DNA from: Candidatus Melainabacteria bacterium
GTDB taxonomy: Bacteria; Cyanobacteriota; Vampirovibrionia; Obscuribacterales; Obscuribacteraceae
Direction of reading: 5' to 3'
NCBI GenBank assembly: GCA_027451745.1
Contig: DAIDIP010000013.1
Location: 40,020-104,019 of the forward strand
Length of the DNA stretch: 64,000 nucleotides
The notes below the pieces were generated by a model that was not told the origin of the DNA, did no database searches, and saw only the letters and a program-made list of their open reading frames with translations. Numbering within the stretch: the first letter of the stretch is position 1; each line of letters begins with the position of its first letter. Shown one piece after another: positions 43,355-51,458 of this stretch. The position numbers and the translations under genes are program-made.

Positions 43355-45298
43355 CTATGCATCGCGCTGGGCCACTTGCTCTAGTTTGTCCCAGAAGTTA
43401 TTTTCTTCTCGGTCTATATCATGGTCGTCTTTCGAAGTTAGCGGAAGGTTTTGACTGGTCTGATATTTATTGCGCAGGTGATCCTGTTCTTGTGGATCAT
43501 AAGTTGTTGGCGGTAGCTGATTGCTTATTTCTGCAAATGGATTTTCTTTCACCATAATTACTGGTCTTTCCGGAATAGGACAATTTATTGCCTCTTTATA
43601 TAGCTCCCATGGTTTAATCGGTTCGAGCTTCATGGTCTCGGTTGCCGTTGAGCATATGTACTTTTGTTCACGCTCTAGTTGCATGAGTTCTGAAACATCC
43701 ATTAGTGGTCGGGGTATTTCTCTATTGGATAACTGCCCGGATGCTGATACATCTTCTTTTTCTGTTTTGATACCGAGCATTTTGGACAAACGTAAAGCAA
43801 CAAGATCATCTGCCGGAGCAAAAAATATTTTTGTTCTGGGTTGACCGAATAAAATGCGCGCATCTTTTTCTCTGTAGACACGTTCCAGTTGTACTGGATC
43901 TTGAATTCCAATTGCCATACCAATGCCAGCGTTTCTTATCACTGTCATATACCTGGGCATTTCTGGCAAATAGCCAAAATTAGTAAACTCGTCTGCAAGT
44001 ATTGTCATAGGGTATTTAAACTTATCAAGGTCTTGCAGAACAAGAGAGATGCAAAAATTGAACATAAGGACTGCAAGGGGCGTGTATTCAGGCTTGTGGA
44101 CTGGAGTTGCAACATAGACAGTGAATAACCTATCTTTGAGATCGCTGACTGCAAAGTCTGTTACTTCGGTTAGTGCTATTACTTTAGGATCAACAAATAA
44201 ATTCAGTCGCATCATAAGACCAGAAATTACACCAAAGCGAAAATTTGGACTTGTGCAATTTAGATAAGCCATAAACTCGCGCTTTGCAATCGGCAAGCGA
44301 GTATTATTCAACTCTCCTTCCATACCCTGAGGACCTTTAGTTAAAAGGTAGCGAATATAACCTAAGTTTGCATTATCGCCGACCTGTGATGCACTATTTA
44401 AGTCCTTCCTTAACCCAGCTGCATGTAATAGTAAAGATTGAAGCAAATGCGTTTCTGATTGAGACCAAACCTGATCGCCCATATGGGACTCAGAAGTTGT
44501 ATTGGTTACAATTAGATGGGCAAGATGCTGTGCGTCGTCAAAGCTTTTTACTTGATCTATTGGATTAATTCTACAGCTGGTAAGATCTGCTGGATTGAAA
44601 TATATTATTTGCTGTCCTGCCTCGGCTCTCCACCCGGCAGTATTCTGGTATAGAACGGGGTTTCCATTGCCAGATACTGCTTCTGTAACAATTGCTGATG
44701 TGTTAAGCCTATTAACCAAATTGGGAATAAAGACTGACATAGACTTGCCGCTGCCAGTTGGACCACAAACAAGCACATGCCTATGGGCTATTCGATCTGT
44801 TAGGGCTACTATATGTTTGCTAAATTTGCCAAGAATAAATTTGGTGGAGATATTTTCTGGCAGATTTTTGTCATCAAAAATAGCATAATCACTGGTGTTT
44901 AGATCTTTCAATTGGGCAAATCTAGCCTTATAAGCTTGATCTTTAGGCTTTAATGCTTTGGCTCGCTGTAATGTTCTTTTTATCTCGTTAGAGATTTCGC
45001 TAACTCGCTCAATGCATATATCTAAATGGTCCTCGCCATAATTCTTTTCTCTTACCTGAATAGTGAGTTCTACAGCGTTTTCTAGTTCTGTCCAGAATAA
45101 CATTGCTTGATAAACGCAATGCCAGGATTCAGCACCATAGGTCTCATCACAGGCATCATAATAAATCAGCTTATTATCATGCCTGTCATGCATGTCTGGT
45201 TTATAGCCAATAGTCTTTAACGCGTTTACCGCCAAGCGGGCGAAGTCTTGCGGTGAAACTTCGATCATCTCATTTAATTCAGCTATTATTTTTTGCAT
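43355..45298 (-). CDS. VirD4/TraG-type coupling ATPase without an N-terminal membrane anchor
   Basis: Type IV coupling proteins bring the relaxase-DNA complex to the secretion channel. Walker A is GPTGSGKS (179-186); Walker B is TILADEFTNFG; RNAGIGMAIGIQDPVQLERV and the QPRTKIFFAPAD segment match VirD4/TraG. The first 140 residues are soluble and helical, without the two N-terminal membrane helices normal for VirD4, and the next genes upstream encode small membrane proteins that may replace them. The start lies 2 bases after the stop of that upstream gene. The 647-residue length is otherwise typical. Confidence 0.85.
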   Translation of the reverse strand: MQKIIAELNEMIEVSPQDFARLAVNALKTIGYKPDMHDRHDNKLIYYDACDETYGAESWHCVYQAMLFWTELENAVELTIQVREKNYGEDHLDICIERVSEISNEIKRTLQRAKALKPKDQAYKARFAQLKDLNTSDYAIFDDKNLPENISTKFILGKFSKHIVALTDRIAHRHVLVCGPTGSGKSMSVFIPNLVNRLNTSAIVTEAVSGNGNPVLYQNTAGWRAEAGQQIIYFNPADLTSCRINPIDQVKSFDDAQHLAHLIVTNTTSESHMGDQVWSQSETHLLQSLLLHAAGLRKDLNSASQVGDNANLGYIRYLLTKGPQGMEGELNNTRLPIAKREFMAYLNCTSPNFRFGVISGLMMRLNLFVDPKVIALTEVTDFAVSDLKDRLFTVYVATPVHKPEYTPLAVLMFNFCISLVLQDLDKFKYPMTILADEFTNFGYLPEMPRYMTVIRNAGIGMAIGIQDPVQLERVYREKDARILFGQPRTKIFFAPADDLVALRLSKMLGIKTEKEDVSASGQLSNREIPRPLMDVSELMQLEREQKYICSTATETMKLEPIKPWELYKEAINCPIPERPVIMVKENPFAEISNQLPPTTYDPQEQDHLRNKYQTSQNLPLTSKDDHDIDREENNFWDKLEQVAQRDA

Positions 45299-45300
45299 GT

Positions 45301-45588
45301 TTAGTTATCCAGAACTTTTATGCGAATATTGGAGTTATGCTGTTGCTGGAGATTTTGTTCTTCAAAAGATGCTTCACGATGATCCAGATACCTTTTATAG
45401 CTGGTGCTCCAGAGCAATTTTATTGAAGTTAGAAGGAAGCCAAAAAGAGTTCTTAAAATTGAGAAGTAGATCTTTACCAGAGGTTTTACAAACGCCTGAG
45501 GTTTTTGGCCAAGCATTATTGCAAACCCAGTTGCTATAATGCTTGGAAGAATTAAAGGGAAGAGCAGAATCATTATTATGTTTTCCAT
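45301..45588 (-). CDS. Small membrane protein, possible anchor of the coupling ATPase
   Basis: The 95-residue product has an N-terminal helix (IIMILLFPLILPSIIATGFAIM) and a second hydrophobic stretch (IYFSILRTLFGFLLTSIKLL), then a charged tail. Its stop is 2 bases before the coupling-ATPase start, which implies translational coupling. A role in tethering the soluble coupling ATPase is an inference from order, size and topology. No known family is recognised. Confidence 0.6.
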   Translation of the reverse strand: MENIIMILLFPLILPSIIATGFAIMLGQKPQAFVKPLVKIYFSILRTLFGFLLTSIKLLWSTSYKRYLDHREASFEEQNLQQQHNSNIRIKVLDN

Positions 45589-45602
45589 GATACCTCCGTA
45601 AA

Positions 45603-46172
45603 TTACGATGCTTTATTGACGGTTTTATACTTTGTAGCTCGGGTAATTTCAGCACGCCTCAGTGCATCTTGAATAACTTGAGTTGTATAGCTCTGTACTG
45701 CATTACATTCGCAGCGAGTTAATGGCGATATGACTGACCAGATCATTGCTATTTCGACTAGGCGGTATCCTTTACGTCGCATAAATAGTCGTAACTTTAT
45801 TTGTCTGAAGAGTGGCTCATCGAATAAGTAGCGATTGTATTTGCGCCAGGACTTATCATGCCATTCAGCAAAGGCAGTAATTGAGTAATGATTGCGATCT
45901 ATTTCTGAAATAATCCATCGCCTTTCGCCAGCTCGGAAGGTCTTTATTGTAGAGAGCATTAGGGCAAAAGCTTGCGGTAAGGGTAGCTCATATACAACGT
46001 TGGGCGGATTATCCTTTTCTGTATTGGCTGTCTTTTCTATAAAGCATGTTGCAAAATAGACTATGCCTGAGCCAATCAAACCAAGCAATAAATGTCCTAA
46101 TTGAATACCGGGCTGAGAAATTATCACGCCTTCCAAGGCGAAGAATGTTAAGATCGCTATTCCTAAAGGCAT
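45603..46172 (-). CDS. Membrane protein of the mobilization operon
   Basis: Two N-terminal hydrophobic helices (LGIAILTFFALEGVII and LGHLLLGLIGSGIVYFATCF) precede a soluble domain of about 130 residues (RRWIISEIDRNHYSITAFAE, then basic and aromatic segments). The short two-helix hairpin plus cytoplasmic domain recalls the membrane part of conjugation coupling complexes, though no family is recognised. It lies 15 bases after the relaxase stop and 14 bases before the next gene. Confidence 0.6.
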   Translation of the reverse strand: MPLGIAILTFFALEGVIISQPGIQLGHLLLGLIGSGIVYFATCFIEKTANTEKDNPPNVVYELPLPQAFALMLSTIKTFRAGERRWIISEIDRNHYSITAFAEWHDKSWRKYNRYLFDEPLFRQIKLRLFMRRKGYRLVEIAMIWSVISPLTRCECNAVQSYTTQVIQDALRRAEITRATKYKTVNKAS

Positions 46173-46187
46173 CGGTTCCTCCTTAGT

Positions 46188-47267
46188 TTACTCGCAATCA
46201 TCGTCATTTTGGCGACGTGGCTTTCTTGAATCATCTTGTTCGATCTCTCGATTTTGTAAGTCGCGGTCTGTCTCACCCTGACTGAAAATCTGGTCGCCTA
46301 GATCTTTGTCCCAGTCTGACTCACGCTCGTCCAGAGATGCCTGGTTATTTTGCTCTTCAGAAATCTTCTGAGCTAAGATGTGATCGTTTTCTCTTTGATC
46401 AGCATTTTTTGAACCATTATCTGGATCGTATTTAAATAAAAGCCCAAGTTCTTTTTGATCTTCTCTCATCTCTTTATATGTCTTCAGCCCGATAGAGGAT
46501 TGCTCTCTTTCATAGTATGGTTTTGATATATGGAAAAGTTTTTCCACTTCTCTATCCAGTCTGTCCCGTCCAAACTCTAAAGCAACCTCGCGATCAAGCT
46601 GACGATCTAAGGATCTATCTCGAGCTAAGTAATCAGCACCAATTTCTCTAAGCGTTGTAATTTCTTCTCGATTAAAGCTTAGATCTCGATTATGGTCTGG
46701 CGATTGTCCAGGAATTATGATATGCACATGATGGTAGTCTGTATTGCGATGCTCCACTGCATAATATTCAAATTCTTTTTCAATTGATCTTTGCCATTCA
46801 GCCATGACTGTGCGTGTGAAGTCTCTTTGGCTGACATGATTGTCACCCGAGGACAAAATGATTTTATGATATGCCACACGTTCACCAAAATCTCTCTCTA
46901 TTTCTTCTTTTGCTAAATGGCGGTCAATATCTGAAAGATTTTTTGTAAATAGCGATCTCTCCGGCTCATCAAGTCCGCGCTCTCGGTCTAGATTATAGTT
47001 AATCGTAGTTGACAGGCTCTTCTTGGATAAAGAGCTTCTTTGTTTAAATGATACTTTAGCTATTACATTGATCCGTCCAGCCGTTGTACTTACCATCCGC
47101 TTAGAAATACCGTGCATCGTATCGTGTTTGGTAGATCGGTTGCCGGTTACGTCATTTGACTTGGACTGATTACCAGGCAAATCTATTTTTGGGTTGCCAC
47201 CTCCTCCGCTGCCTTTAGATTTTTTTCTCTCATTATTGAGAGCTACAAATGCCGAGCATTCGTGCAT
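46188..47267 (-). CDS. MOBP-type relaxase (VirD2/TraI-like)
   Basis: The relaxase nicks oriT and pilots the strand. The three-histidine metal site is visible in VEHRNTDYHHVHIII (H173, H180, H182), preceded by YHKIILSSGDN and FEYYA, as in VirD2/TraI-like MOBP proteins. Y91 in TINYNLDRERG is the best candidate for the catalytic tyrosine. The N-terminal 60 residues are low-complexity and the C-terminal 110 residues are highly charged (repeated D-R-E-L clusters). The ATG is 2 bases after the stop of the RHH gene, with GGAGAG upstream. The subfamily call is by motif only. Confidence 0.8.
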   Translation of the reverse strand: MHECSAFVALNNERKKSKGSGGGGNPKIDLPGNQSKSNDVTGNRSTKHDTMHGISKRMVSTTAGRINVIAKVSFKQRSSLSKKSLSTTINYNLDRERGLDEPERSLFTKNLSDIDRHLAKEEIERDFGERVAYHKIILSSGDNHVSQRDFTRTVMAEWQRSIEKEFEYYAVEHRNTDYHHVHIIIPGQSPDHNRDLSFNREEITTLREIGADYLARDRSLDRQLDREVALEFGRDRLDREVEKLFHISKPYYEREQSSIGLKTYKEMREDQKELGLLFKYDPDNGSKNADQRENDHILAQKISEEQNNQASLDERESDWDKDLGDQIFSQGETDRDLQNREIEQDDSRKPRRQNDDDCE

Positions 47268-47271
47268 ATTC

Positions 47272-47691
47272 TTAGCTCTCCTGCTCTTGCTTAGATACTT
47301 CGTCTAACTTTGCTTTTTTTAGCCATTCAGCAGCAAACTGGCGACTGTTATTCCAGAGAATTTGAAATGCTTCTTGAGATAGTGGTCTGTTAGGCAAACC
47401 ACCTTTTGTATATGGCAACGTTGAGAACCACAGTGCTTGTCCGCACACTCGAACTAATTTAGCCATAAGGGCAGCCAAACGATTCTCAAGTTTTTGCATA
47501 CGTTGCTCTAATGGTGATTGATAGACACTATCATTCTCCCGTTGAAGATGTTCCAGATATACTTCAACAGCCTTAGTTACTTCAGAAGTTAATTTCACGT
47601 GGCGTAATTTTGCGTGGTCTGAAAGCCTAGAATACACAGACTGACGTAAACGTATAGTGAGTTTCTTTCTTGATACTATATTCTCAGGCAT
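47272..47691 (-). CDS. Ribbon-helix-helix relaxosome accessory protein (MobC-like)
   Basis: The start at 47,691 follows GCAGGAG at 8 bases; the frame extends 75 bases upstream without a good site. The N-terminal 50 residues fit a ribbon-helix-helix DNA-binding fold (KKLTIRLRQSVYSRLSDHAK, then LRHVKLTSEVTKAVEVYLEHL). A helical region with a heptad-like QRMQKLENRLAALMAKLVRV follows. Small RHH proteins encoded directly before a relaxase gene normally bind oriT and assist nicking. Only 4 bases separate the two genes. Confidence 0.75.
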   Translation of the reverse strand: MPENIVSRKKLTIRLRQSVYSRLSDHAKLRHVKLTSEVTKAVEVYLEHLQRENDSVYQSPLEQRMQKLENRLAALMAKLVRVCGQALWFSTLPYTKGGLPNRPLSQEAFQILWNNSRQFAAEWLKKAKLDEVSKQEQES

Positions 47692-47781
47692 TGTCTTGCT
47701 CCTGCTAATGCGCGCCTCGACGGGCACAGCATTGAAGCTGTGTTTGTGTCCCCGTCTTTGCTGCAATTTAATAGGTGTTTA

Positions 47782-48057
47782 TTACACCGAAAAATCGCCG
47801 CGCTTGTGTTGTTCCCTTACTTCCTCATATCTTCGCTTTCTGGCAGATGGTGGACTAAAGCCACCACCCAGTATTTCTGGATGTGCCGCTCTAAATGTTT
47901 TTTCGCGAGCGATTTCCACATCTAAATGCTTTGATAGGCGGGCCCAAGACTCTGGTTCGCATATAAAGCACATGCAAGGGTTAGGCTTGGATTGAACGTA
48001 AGCTTGATGGTCTCTGATGAAGTTTATTGTTTTTGCTTCTTCTGTTTCTAATGTCAT
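47782..48057 (-). CDS. Small Cys-containing protein of the mobilization operon
   Basis: The ATG at 48,057 is preceded by AAAAGGAAA; a longer frame from 48,132 overlaps the HTH gene and is less likely. The 91-residue product contains CMCFICEPESWARL, a possible metal-binding or redox cluster of three cysteines, and a basic C-terminal helix (SARKRRYEEVREQHKRG). No family is recognised. It lies between the excisionase-like and RHH genes, so a DNA-processing or regulatory role is plausible. Confidence 0.6.
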   Translation of the reverse strand: MTLETEEAKTINFIRDHQAYVQSKPNPCMCFICEPESWARLSKHLDVEIAREKTFRAAHPEILGGGFSPPSARKRRYEEVREQHKRGDFSV

Positions 48058-48097
48058 AAAAATTTCCTTTTTTAGTAGATCCGCTGGAACTGATTGT

Positions 48098-48340
48098 TTA
48101 GTTAAAAGACTGACGAAGTAAAGATCCTCCATCTGAACTAGAATTTGAATCTAGATTTTTAAAAATAAATCCGTCCAAATCGGCTTTTCTGTATTTAATA
48201 AGTCTGCCGATTTTTACGAATGGCAAATCATAGCGCTTTGTGCATTTCCAAATTGCCAAAGTTTGTTCTGATACTCCAAGATATTTTGCTGCTTCCTTCC
48301 GCGACAACAGCGGAAAGTGCATTTCTTGATTATGATCCAT
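48098..48340 (-). CDS. Excisionase/AlpA-type helix-turn-helix protein
   Basis: The 80-residue product is a MerR-like winged helix (HTH_17): LLSRKEAAKYLGVSEQTLAI, then WKCTKRYDLPFVKIGRLIKY and RKADLDGFI. Proteins of this form act as excisionases or as activators of integrase and transfer genes in integrative elements. It is the first gene of the operon that runs through the relaxase and coupling-protein genes, so it may control both excision and mobilization. A 780-base gene-free region lies upstream. Confidence 0.8.
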   Translation of the reverse strand: MDHNQEMHFPLLSRKEAAKYLGVSEQTLAIWKCTKRYDLPFVKIGRLIKYRKADLDGFIFKNLDSNSSSDGGSLLRQSFN

Positions 48341-49122
48341 GGATATAGCTCCATTTCTTTAAAAAGATCATGCTAGCGACAATGGCTAACAACAGGTGGC
48401 AAAATCATATAAGCAGAATTCAACAATAATAAATTTCTTGCAGATAGCTTATTACTCTTAGTTGCTACTAACCAGTAACAACTCTTTGACTTTGCTTTTT
48501 TGAAGGGACTAGTGTCGCTTTCCATTAAACTGGATGGACCCTAACAGGTTGGTTTTTCTGATAATTCTCTTTGCAACAATGGTTGCCTTTGCGAAAAACC
48601 TATAATTACTAATAGCACAAGGTATTTCAAAAAGCAACTTAAAAAATGTAGTTTTTTTGGAAAGAAATTCTGATATATAGTGGGCAAAATAGAGAAAAAA
48701 TCCAGGAAAATTAATTGGTCTTTTCTAGACACATTTTTTTAGAGCTTTTAAAATTTTGCTGACTATTCTGGCAAATTGAAATGAGCCAGTTAGTCACTCC
48801 TCAAACCCCCGCCCTCACCACTAGACGAACATATATATATCTTTAGCAAATACTTTAACTCAAAGGATAACATTTATATTGTTGATATATTTATTGCACG
48901 GCCGCATATGTATACGCTTTAACTTTGCCATGATGCTATATATTGAAATAACTGAATAGTATGTCGTAATTGTTAGCTTGACATATTGAAAACTTTGCAT
49001 ACAATGAAAAGTGTCCTCTCAAAAAAGGACATCTTATTCTGTTTGGCGTTTTGACAAAATCTATAGCAGATTTTGCTCTATTGATGGAGCAGAGCTGTAA
49101 ATGGTGATAAAGGAATTTTCAA
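48341..49122. other. 780-base gene-free region with an imperfect inverted repeat (48,460-48,483), oriT candidate
   Basis: This long AT-rich stretch lies between the mobilization operon (minus strand) and the DUF2188 cassette (plus strand). AGTTGCTACT and AGTAACAACT at 48,460-48,483 form a 10-bp stem with one mismatch and a 4-base loop. A TA run occurs near 48,830. Being upstream of the relaxase operon, it is the natural place for oriT, but no nic-site consensus was recognised. The right end carries a strong promoter listed separately. A 63-codon frame at 48,541-48,732 looks non-coding. Confidence 0.4.
48978..49075 (+). promoter_or_regulatory. Strong sigma70 promoter and structured leader of the DUF2188 cassette
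   Basis: TTGACA (48,978-48,983) and TACAAT (49,000-49,005) are separated by 16 bases, near consensus. Just after, TGTCCT/AGGACA (49,012-49,031, 8-base spacer) forms an inverted repeat at the expected start of transcription, and CAAAATCT/AGATTTTG (49,055-49,075) forms a second stem in the roughly 110-base leader. The first repeat could be an operator; the second a leader hairpin. Confidence 0.65.
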
Positions 49123-49359
49123 ATGACAAAACGAACTGTATATGACGTTGTGAAAAACAGACAGGATGATACTTGGGATATAAGAAAAGAAGGCTCGAGT
49201 AGAGCAATAAGCAAACACGACGTTAAAAGTGATGCTGTAGCTAGTGCCAGAATTCTAGGACGAAATGCACCACTAGGGCAAGTAAGGATTCGGAAAGAAA
49301 ATGGGCAGATACAAACCGAATACACATATGGCAAAGATCCATTTCCGCCAAAGGGGTAA
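49123..49359 (+). CDS. DUF2188 domain protein
   Basis: The 78-residue product matches the DUF2188 pattern of small proteins: VYDVVKNRQDDTWDIRKEGS, then a lysine-bearing helix (VKSDAVASARILGRNAPLG) and QVRIRKENGQIQTEYTYGKD. A tandem of beta-hairpin, helix and beta-hairpin is likely. DUF2188 members have no established function but often sit in mobile elements. An AAAGGAA site lies upstream. It leads a three-gene plus-strand cassette with the next frame and an HNH nuclease. Confidence 0.78.
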   Translation: MTKRTVYDVVKNRQDDTWDIRKEGSSRAISKHDVKSDAVASARILGRNAPLGQVRIRKENGQIQTEYTYGKDPFPPKG

Positions 49360-49367
49360 GTCAAACT

Positions 49368-49616
49368 ATGACGACAATGACAAATGTATACTTATGGAGT
49401 CACTTTCAGGGCGCAGCCATTCAAGGTTTTTCATTTAAGGAAGCGTTAAGTGTACTGGATAACATGGCAGAACTAGACATACATAAATGGCGTAGAGTTC
49501 ATCAAGATATGCTGATGAAATCTTGGTTGTTTGCACAAAATAAACTAAAGAATAACTCTAAAGATGAAAGCGCACTTGCACTCATTAAGCGATTAGAGAG
49601 AGCAGCAACTGTATAG
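49368..49616 (+). CDS. Small helical protein in the DUF2188/HNH cassette
   Basis: The 82-residue product is predicted mostly helical (FSFKEALSVLDNMAELDIHK, then WRRVHQDMLMKSWLFAQNKL). It begins 8 bases after the DUF2188 stop with an AAAGGGG sequence upstream, so the two are cotranscribed. No family is recognised. Confidence 0.6.
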   Translation: MTTMTNVYLWSHFQGAAIQGFSFKEALSVLDNMAELDIHKWRRVHQDMLMKSWLFAQNKLKNNSKDESALALIKRLERAATV

Positions 49617-49733
49617 TAAATATACTTAGCTGTGCCTTACAATGCTCATGATTGGGTTTCTATAACACCTATAATGGCAGTCTGATTGGGCAAAATTAAA
49701 TTCACGGCTGTCTTTTTTTACCGGCGAAAATCG

Positions 49734-50714
49734 ATGAATATAAATCAGCGACAATGTATTTATTGCTTTGAGATCGCAGACAAAATGTTCTTTAATACGG
49801 AGCACATCGTGCCTTATTCAATGATAAAAGGTAAAGGCGTTCAGGATAATATTACTTTAAATCCAACTCTACACAAATATTGTGTATGTGAAGGCTGTAA
49901 CAAGTATTTTGATAATCAATTTGATTGTTCGCTGGCTCGGGATAGTATTGATTCACTCTTTAGATTAGAACACGGATTGTTGAATCAAGGAAAGACCGTT
50001 GGTAATTTGTCTCGACTGTCGATAAAGCGAGCTGACGGCTCACGTATTTCGCTTAGCCAAGGTCATGGAGAGCGAGTGGCAAGGGCATTACCACAAGTAC
50101 GCATTTTTGACGAATCAAAGCAAAAATATAATTATTTTGACATAGAGCAATTACCAGTATTACTTGCCAACAATTTTGAACTGACATTTGAGGCTATTAA
50201 CTGCTCAGACAATCACATGAATAAGATTTATAACATTGTGAAAGTGTGTGGTCGAAACGTTTATTCAAAAGAAGCTATCCAGGAAGCAGATGAGATGCAC
50301 GACTTATTGGTAATCGAAGGCAGGGCAGATATTGATATTTCCTATAAAAGAGTAATTGCGAAAATAGCTTTCAACTATTTAGCGTTTGTTTTGAATGGGA
50401 TTGCTGGATCGCTGATTATGGTTGATGACTTTAATTCAGTGAGGAGATTTGTGCGTTATGCAGAAGCACCGGATTTTACAGTTGTAGAAACAAGTACGCG
50501 TCATATTAAAAGACAAGCTAAGGCAAGACATTATTTAACATTGGTTAGCGGTACAAAAGGAATACGTAAGGTGTTTATAGCTCGCTTATGCCTATTCAAT
50601 TCCATGCCATGGAATATAACATTGACTAATAATTATCAAGGCATTATTTACAATTTACATAGAGAACACGAATGGGATTTGGAAAACTCAGTATGTAAGC
50701 AAATCGCTTGCTGA
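49734..50714 (+). CDS. HNH-type endonuclease
   Basis: The ATG at 49,734 is chosen over a TTG 48 bases upstream. The N-terminus carries a zinc-ribbon HNH arrangement: CIYC (C8, C11), then NTEHIVPYSM with the catalytic histidine, then CEGCNKYFD, whose asparagine fits the HNH metal site. The C-terminal 230 residues have no recognised domain. HNH proteins nick or cut DNA in restriction, homing, CRISPR-associated and toxin contexts. The gene lies 117 bases after the helical protein and faces the restriction operon end-to-end (stops 3 bases apart), suggesting a separate defence or mobility module. Confidence 0.78.
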   Translation: MNINQRQCIYCFEIADKMFFNTEHIVPYSMIKGKGVQDNITLNPTLHKYCVCEGCNKYFDNQFDCSLARDSIDSLFRLEHGLLNQGKTVGNLSRLSIKRADGSRISLSQGHGERVARALPQVRIFDESKQKYNYFDIEQLPVLLANNFELTFEAINCSDNHMNKIYNIVKVCGRNVYSKEAIQEADEMHDLLVIEGRADIDISYKRVIAKIAFNYLAFVLNGIAGSLIMVDDFNSVRRFVRYAEAPDFTVVETSTRHIKRQAKARHYLTLVSGTKGIRKVFIARLCLFNSMPWNITLTNNYQGIIYNLHREHEWDLENSVCKQIAC

Positions 50715-50717
50715 AGA

Positions 50718-51458
50718 TTATTGAATGTTCTGCTGCGTCCAATATTCATGTCCTAAAGGCAAAGAATTAAGTTCATCTCGGTAAGCCTGCCATTTAGGCA
50801 TATGTTCATCCAGTAATTTTGCGAATTGATTATTGTGATTTTTAATCAATAGGTGAGCTAGTTCATGAAGGATTATATATTCTAAGCAATAAGCTGGCTT
50901 TTTGATCAATTCTATATTAAGCCAGATACGCCGTGAATTATGATTGCAACTTCCCCATTTTGTTTTCATTTTTTTTATACGACATTCAGCTAATTGCACA
51001 TTTAATACCAATGCCCATTCTTTTATCATGGGTTGTGCCAAACTTTGCAATTGTTTCTTGTACCAACAATACAATATGTGTTTTCGGTTCTCTCTAGTTG
51101 AATTAGGTTTAACTAAAAGATGCATGGTTGTTTTACCCTTCAATACAACCTGTGAAGCGCCATTGTGCTCAATAACACATAGGCGATAACGACGGCCTTG
51201 AAAATAGTGAGTTTCGCCGCTCACAAATTCACGTTCCGATTGCCTTTCTTGTAATGCAAATTTTGCTTGCTGACGTTTAATCCATGATAATTTATTTGCA
51301 ACAGCTAAGCGCACCGCATCTTTAGTTAATGATAATGGAGCTGCAACACGTATACGTCCACTTGGTGGGTATACGCCTAAATGGAGATTCTTTATGTGCT
51401 TTGGCTGTACTTCAACGGTTAAGCCACCGACGGCAATTTCGTATGTGCTAATAGTCAT
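50718..51458 (-). CDS. YgjP-type metallopeptidase linked to the type I restriction operon
   Basis: The C-terminal domain has the YgjP/DUF45 zincin motif IILHELAHLLIKNHNNQF, with KTKWGSCNHNSRRIWLN upstream, as in SprT/YgjP-like proteins. The N-terminal 100 residues form the family's beta-rich domain (IRVAAPLSLTKDAVRLAVA). The gene overlaps the end of hsdR by 11 bases and is therefore the last gene of the restriction operon. YgjP-like genes are often found after hsdR; a role in restraining or processing the restriction enzyme has been suggested only by such linkage. Confidence 0.85.
   Translation of the reverse strand: MTISTYEIAVGGLTVEVQPKHIKNLHLGVYPPSGRIRVAAPLSLTKDAVRLAVANKLSWIKRQQAKFALQERQSEREFVSGETHYFQGRRYRLCVIEHNGASQVVLKGKTTMHLLVKPNSTRENRKHILYCWYKKQLQSLAQPMIKEWALVLNVQLAECRIKKMKTKWGSCNHNSRRIWLNIELIKKPAYCLEYIILHELAHLLIKNHNNQFAKLLDEHMPKWQAYRDELNSLPLGHEYWTQQNIQ

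Noticed and set aside
48541..48732. 63-codon minus-strand frame in the 780-base gap
   Set aside because: Composition reflects AT-rich DNA (Phe/Leu-rich), there is no ribosome binding site, and it lies in the probable control region.
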